Shown here one piece after another: positions 63,044 through 64,000 of a DNA stretch of 64,000 nucleotides. The stretch is from Arthrobacter cheniae (GTDB taxonomy: Bacteria > Actinomycetota > Actinomycetes > Actinomycetales > Micrococcaceae). Location of the stretch: the NCBI RefSeq assembly GCF_003602275.1, contig NZ_QZVT01000004.1:104388-168387 (forward strand), read 5' to 3'. Positions within the stretch are counted from its first letter, which is position 1. Each line of letters opens with the position of its first letter. A program made the position numbers and the translations under genes. The notes beneath the pieces are model-generated. The model ran no database searches. It had not been told where the DNA came from and saw nothing but the letters and a program-made list of their open reading frames with translations.

Positions 63044-63072
63044 AAGCTATCGTTAATCGATACACATATCAA
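63044..63072 (-). promoter_or_regulatory. Promoter with internal palindromic operator, DUF2975-XRE operon
   Basis: On the minus strand -35 TTGATA (63067-63072), 17-base spacer, -10 TAGCTT (63044-63049). The dyad TATCG-TTAAT-CGATA (63048-63062) lies in the spacer and touches the -10, a classic repressor position. The nearby XRE regulator is the obvious candidate. Confidence 0.75.
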
Positions 63073-63140
63073 GAGCGTCGATAGTACGGTAACCGCAGCC
63101 ACCAGGTTCCGGGGACGGGCCGGACCTGGCCGCGCTCAGA

Positions 63141-63344
63141 TCAGATCGAGAAGTCCGACCCGGGATTCGTCGCGTCGAGGTAGTTGCGCACGGCGCTTTG
63201 CGGGACCCGGTAGGACCTGCCGAACCTGATGCTGTGGATCGTCCCCGATTGCACCAGCCGGTAGACGGTCATCTTCGACACCCGCATCATGGCGGCCACT
63301 TCCGCGACTGTATACAGCTGCCCCGTGCTTACTCCTGTGGACAT
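63141..63344 (-). CDS. Excisionase/BldC-like helix-turn-helix protein
   Basis: 67 residues from ATG 63344, with GGGAGCGG 8 bases upstream. One MerR-type HTH_17 domain: QLYTVAEVAAMMRVSKMTVYRLVQSGTIHSIRFGRSYRVPQSAVRNYL. Small single-HTH proteins of this kind are conserved in actinobacteria, BldC being the best known. Not phage-linked here. Target unknown. Confidence 0.85.
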   Translation of the reverse strand: MSTGVSTGQLYTVAEVAAMMRVSKMTVYRLVQSGTIHSIRFGRSYRVPQSAVRNYLDATNPGSDFSI

Positions 63345-63503
63345 AGCCAACACCGCTCCCATTCGCCTCACCACGCTCTGTGGAAGCTTTAACTCTGGTC
63401 GCAGGGGCAACAGCTGCACAAGGAATGCGACTACTCGTTTATGGTTTTCGGTGTCACGATTCGGGTGTGCTACGGCACTCACGGACCCATCCCCTGACAG
63501 ACC

Positions 63504-63539
63504 GGAAGGGCGGGGTGCTCGCGCATCCCCCGCCCTTCC
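63504..63539 (-). terminator. Terminator hairpin after the DUF3151 gene
   Basis: 12-bp stem (63504-63515 with 63528-63539), 12-base loop, located 18 bases past the DUF3151 stop. Confidence 0.7.
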
Positions 63540-63556
63540 CGGTGACCTCTGATATG

Positions 63557-63976
63557 TCAGTTCGCCAGCTGTGCGCTCGCCTCCGGATCCGACTCCTTGA
63601 GGAACACCGCGATGCGCTCGGCCTCCTCGATCTCACCGATGGACGCTGCTGCGCGGCCGAGCGCATACAGCGCGCGGAGGAAGCCGCGGTTCGGCTCGTG
63701 CGCGTACGGGATGGGACCGGCGCCGCGCCAGCCGCTGCGCCGGAGCGCGTCGAGGCCGCGGTGGTAGCCGGTGCGAGCGTACGCGTAGGACTCGATGGTC
63801 CGTCCTTCTCTGTACGCCTCGTCAGCGAGGATCGCCCAGACGAGCGAGGACGTCGGGTGTTGTGCTGCGAGGTCGAGGGCTTCATCTCCTGCTGCCAGGC
63901 GTGCGACGACGTCGGATTCCTCCGGTAGGAGGGTGGGCTCGGGGCCCATCAGGTTCCTGCGGAATTCCTCAGCCAC
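63557..63976 (-). CDS. DUF3151-family protein
   Basis: 139 residues from GTG 63976, with the family motifs LMGPEPTLLPEESDV, ALDLAAQHPTSSLVWAILADEAYREGRTIESYAYARTGYHRGLDALRRSGW and YAHEPNRGFLRALYALGRAAASIGE. The repeated helical pairs look TPR-like. The frame stays open to the window edge (another 8 codons), but conserved sequence begins at this GTG. Function unknown. Confidence 0.85.
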   Translation of the reverse strand: MAEEFRRNLMGPEPTLLPEESDVVARLAAGDEALDLAAQHPTSSLVWAILADEAYREGRTIESYAYARTGYHRGLDALRRSGWRGAGPIPYAHEPNRGFLRALYALGRAAASIGEIEEAERIAVFLKESDPEASAQLAN

Positions 63977-64000
63977 CGGGATCAGAGCTTCTGCCCGGCA

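Noticed and set aside
63141..63344. Prophage excisionase marking an integrated element
   Set aside because: No integrase, attachment repeats or phage genes occur nearby, and the protein resembles a chromosomal BldC-type regulator.

Overview
The window is high-GC, densely coded DNA from an actinobacterium, most probably Arthrobacter or a close relative in the Micrococcaceae. Supporting signs are GTG and TTG starts, a RamB-type regulator beside the glyoxylate genes, a DnaX with a very long Pro/Ala-rich tail, DUF1206, DUF2236, DUF3151 and DUF6766 proteins, an SSI-like lipoprotein, and a c-di-AMP riboswitch ahead of a LysM-NlpC/P60 gene. I see no prophage, insertion sequence, integron or CRISPR array. 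The region reads as ordinary chromosome with metabolic modules.

Layout. 1-2.2 kb: end of a GntR/FadR regulator, a pyridoxal kinase and a small membrane protein. 2.2-6.8 kb: ramB divergent from aceA-aceB (glyoxylate shunt). 6.8-11.5 kb: LytR_C protein, a VapB-like small protein, ribokinase, HAD hydrolase, glutathione peroxidase and an MpaB-like oxygenase. 11.5-17.6 kb: tRNA-Ser(GGA), SRP RNA, gluQRS, dnaX and recR. 17.6-21.2 kb: a two-gene ABC exporter and aspartate kinase. 21.4-26.4 kb: a secreted subtilase, a conserved unknown protein and an SSI-like lipoprotein. 26.5-29.9 kb: purS-purQ-purL. 30-34.3 kb: secreted amidase, DUF1990, DUF1206 and a CoA-binding protein.

34.3-39.3 kb: a SAM-responsive leader followed by a sulfonate-type ABC transporter (ssuB, ssuA, ssuC) and an acetyl-CoA-synthetase-like gene. 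39.4-43.1 kb: a duplicated-unit membrane protein, a LysM-NlpC/P60 protein behind a c-di-AMP riboswitch, and a GH6 cellulase behind a CelR-type operator. 43.2-46.4 kb: a second SAM-responsive leader followed by sfnG, an O-acetylhomoserine sulfhydrylase and a second CoA-binding protein. 46.5-47.2 kb: a stand-alone PTS EIIA.

47.3-57.4 kb, all minus strand: a nitrilase-family hydrolase, an AraR-like LacI regulator, then araB-araD-araA followed by a ChvE/MmsA/MmsB sugar ABC transporter, with a clear promoter and operator ahead of araB. 57.5-64 kb: DUF427, a SurA_N lipoprotein, purA, an unknown protein, a DUF2975-XRE-DUF2236 operon with its own palindromic operator, an excisionase/BldC-like small HTH protein and DUF3151.

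The most coherent theme is sulfur acquisition: two operons about 9 kb apart share near-identical SAM-sensing leaders whose closing helix overlaps the ribosome binding site, and each operon has a CoA-binding-domain gene beside or inside it.
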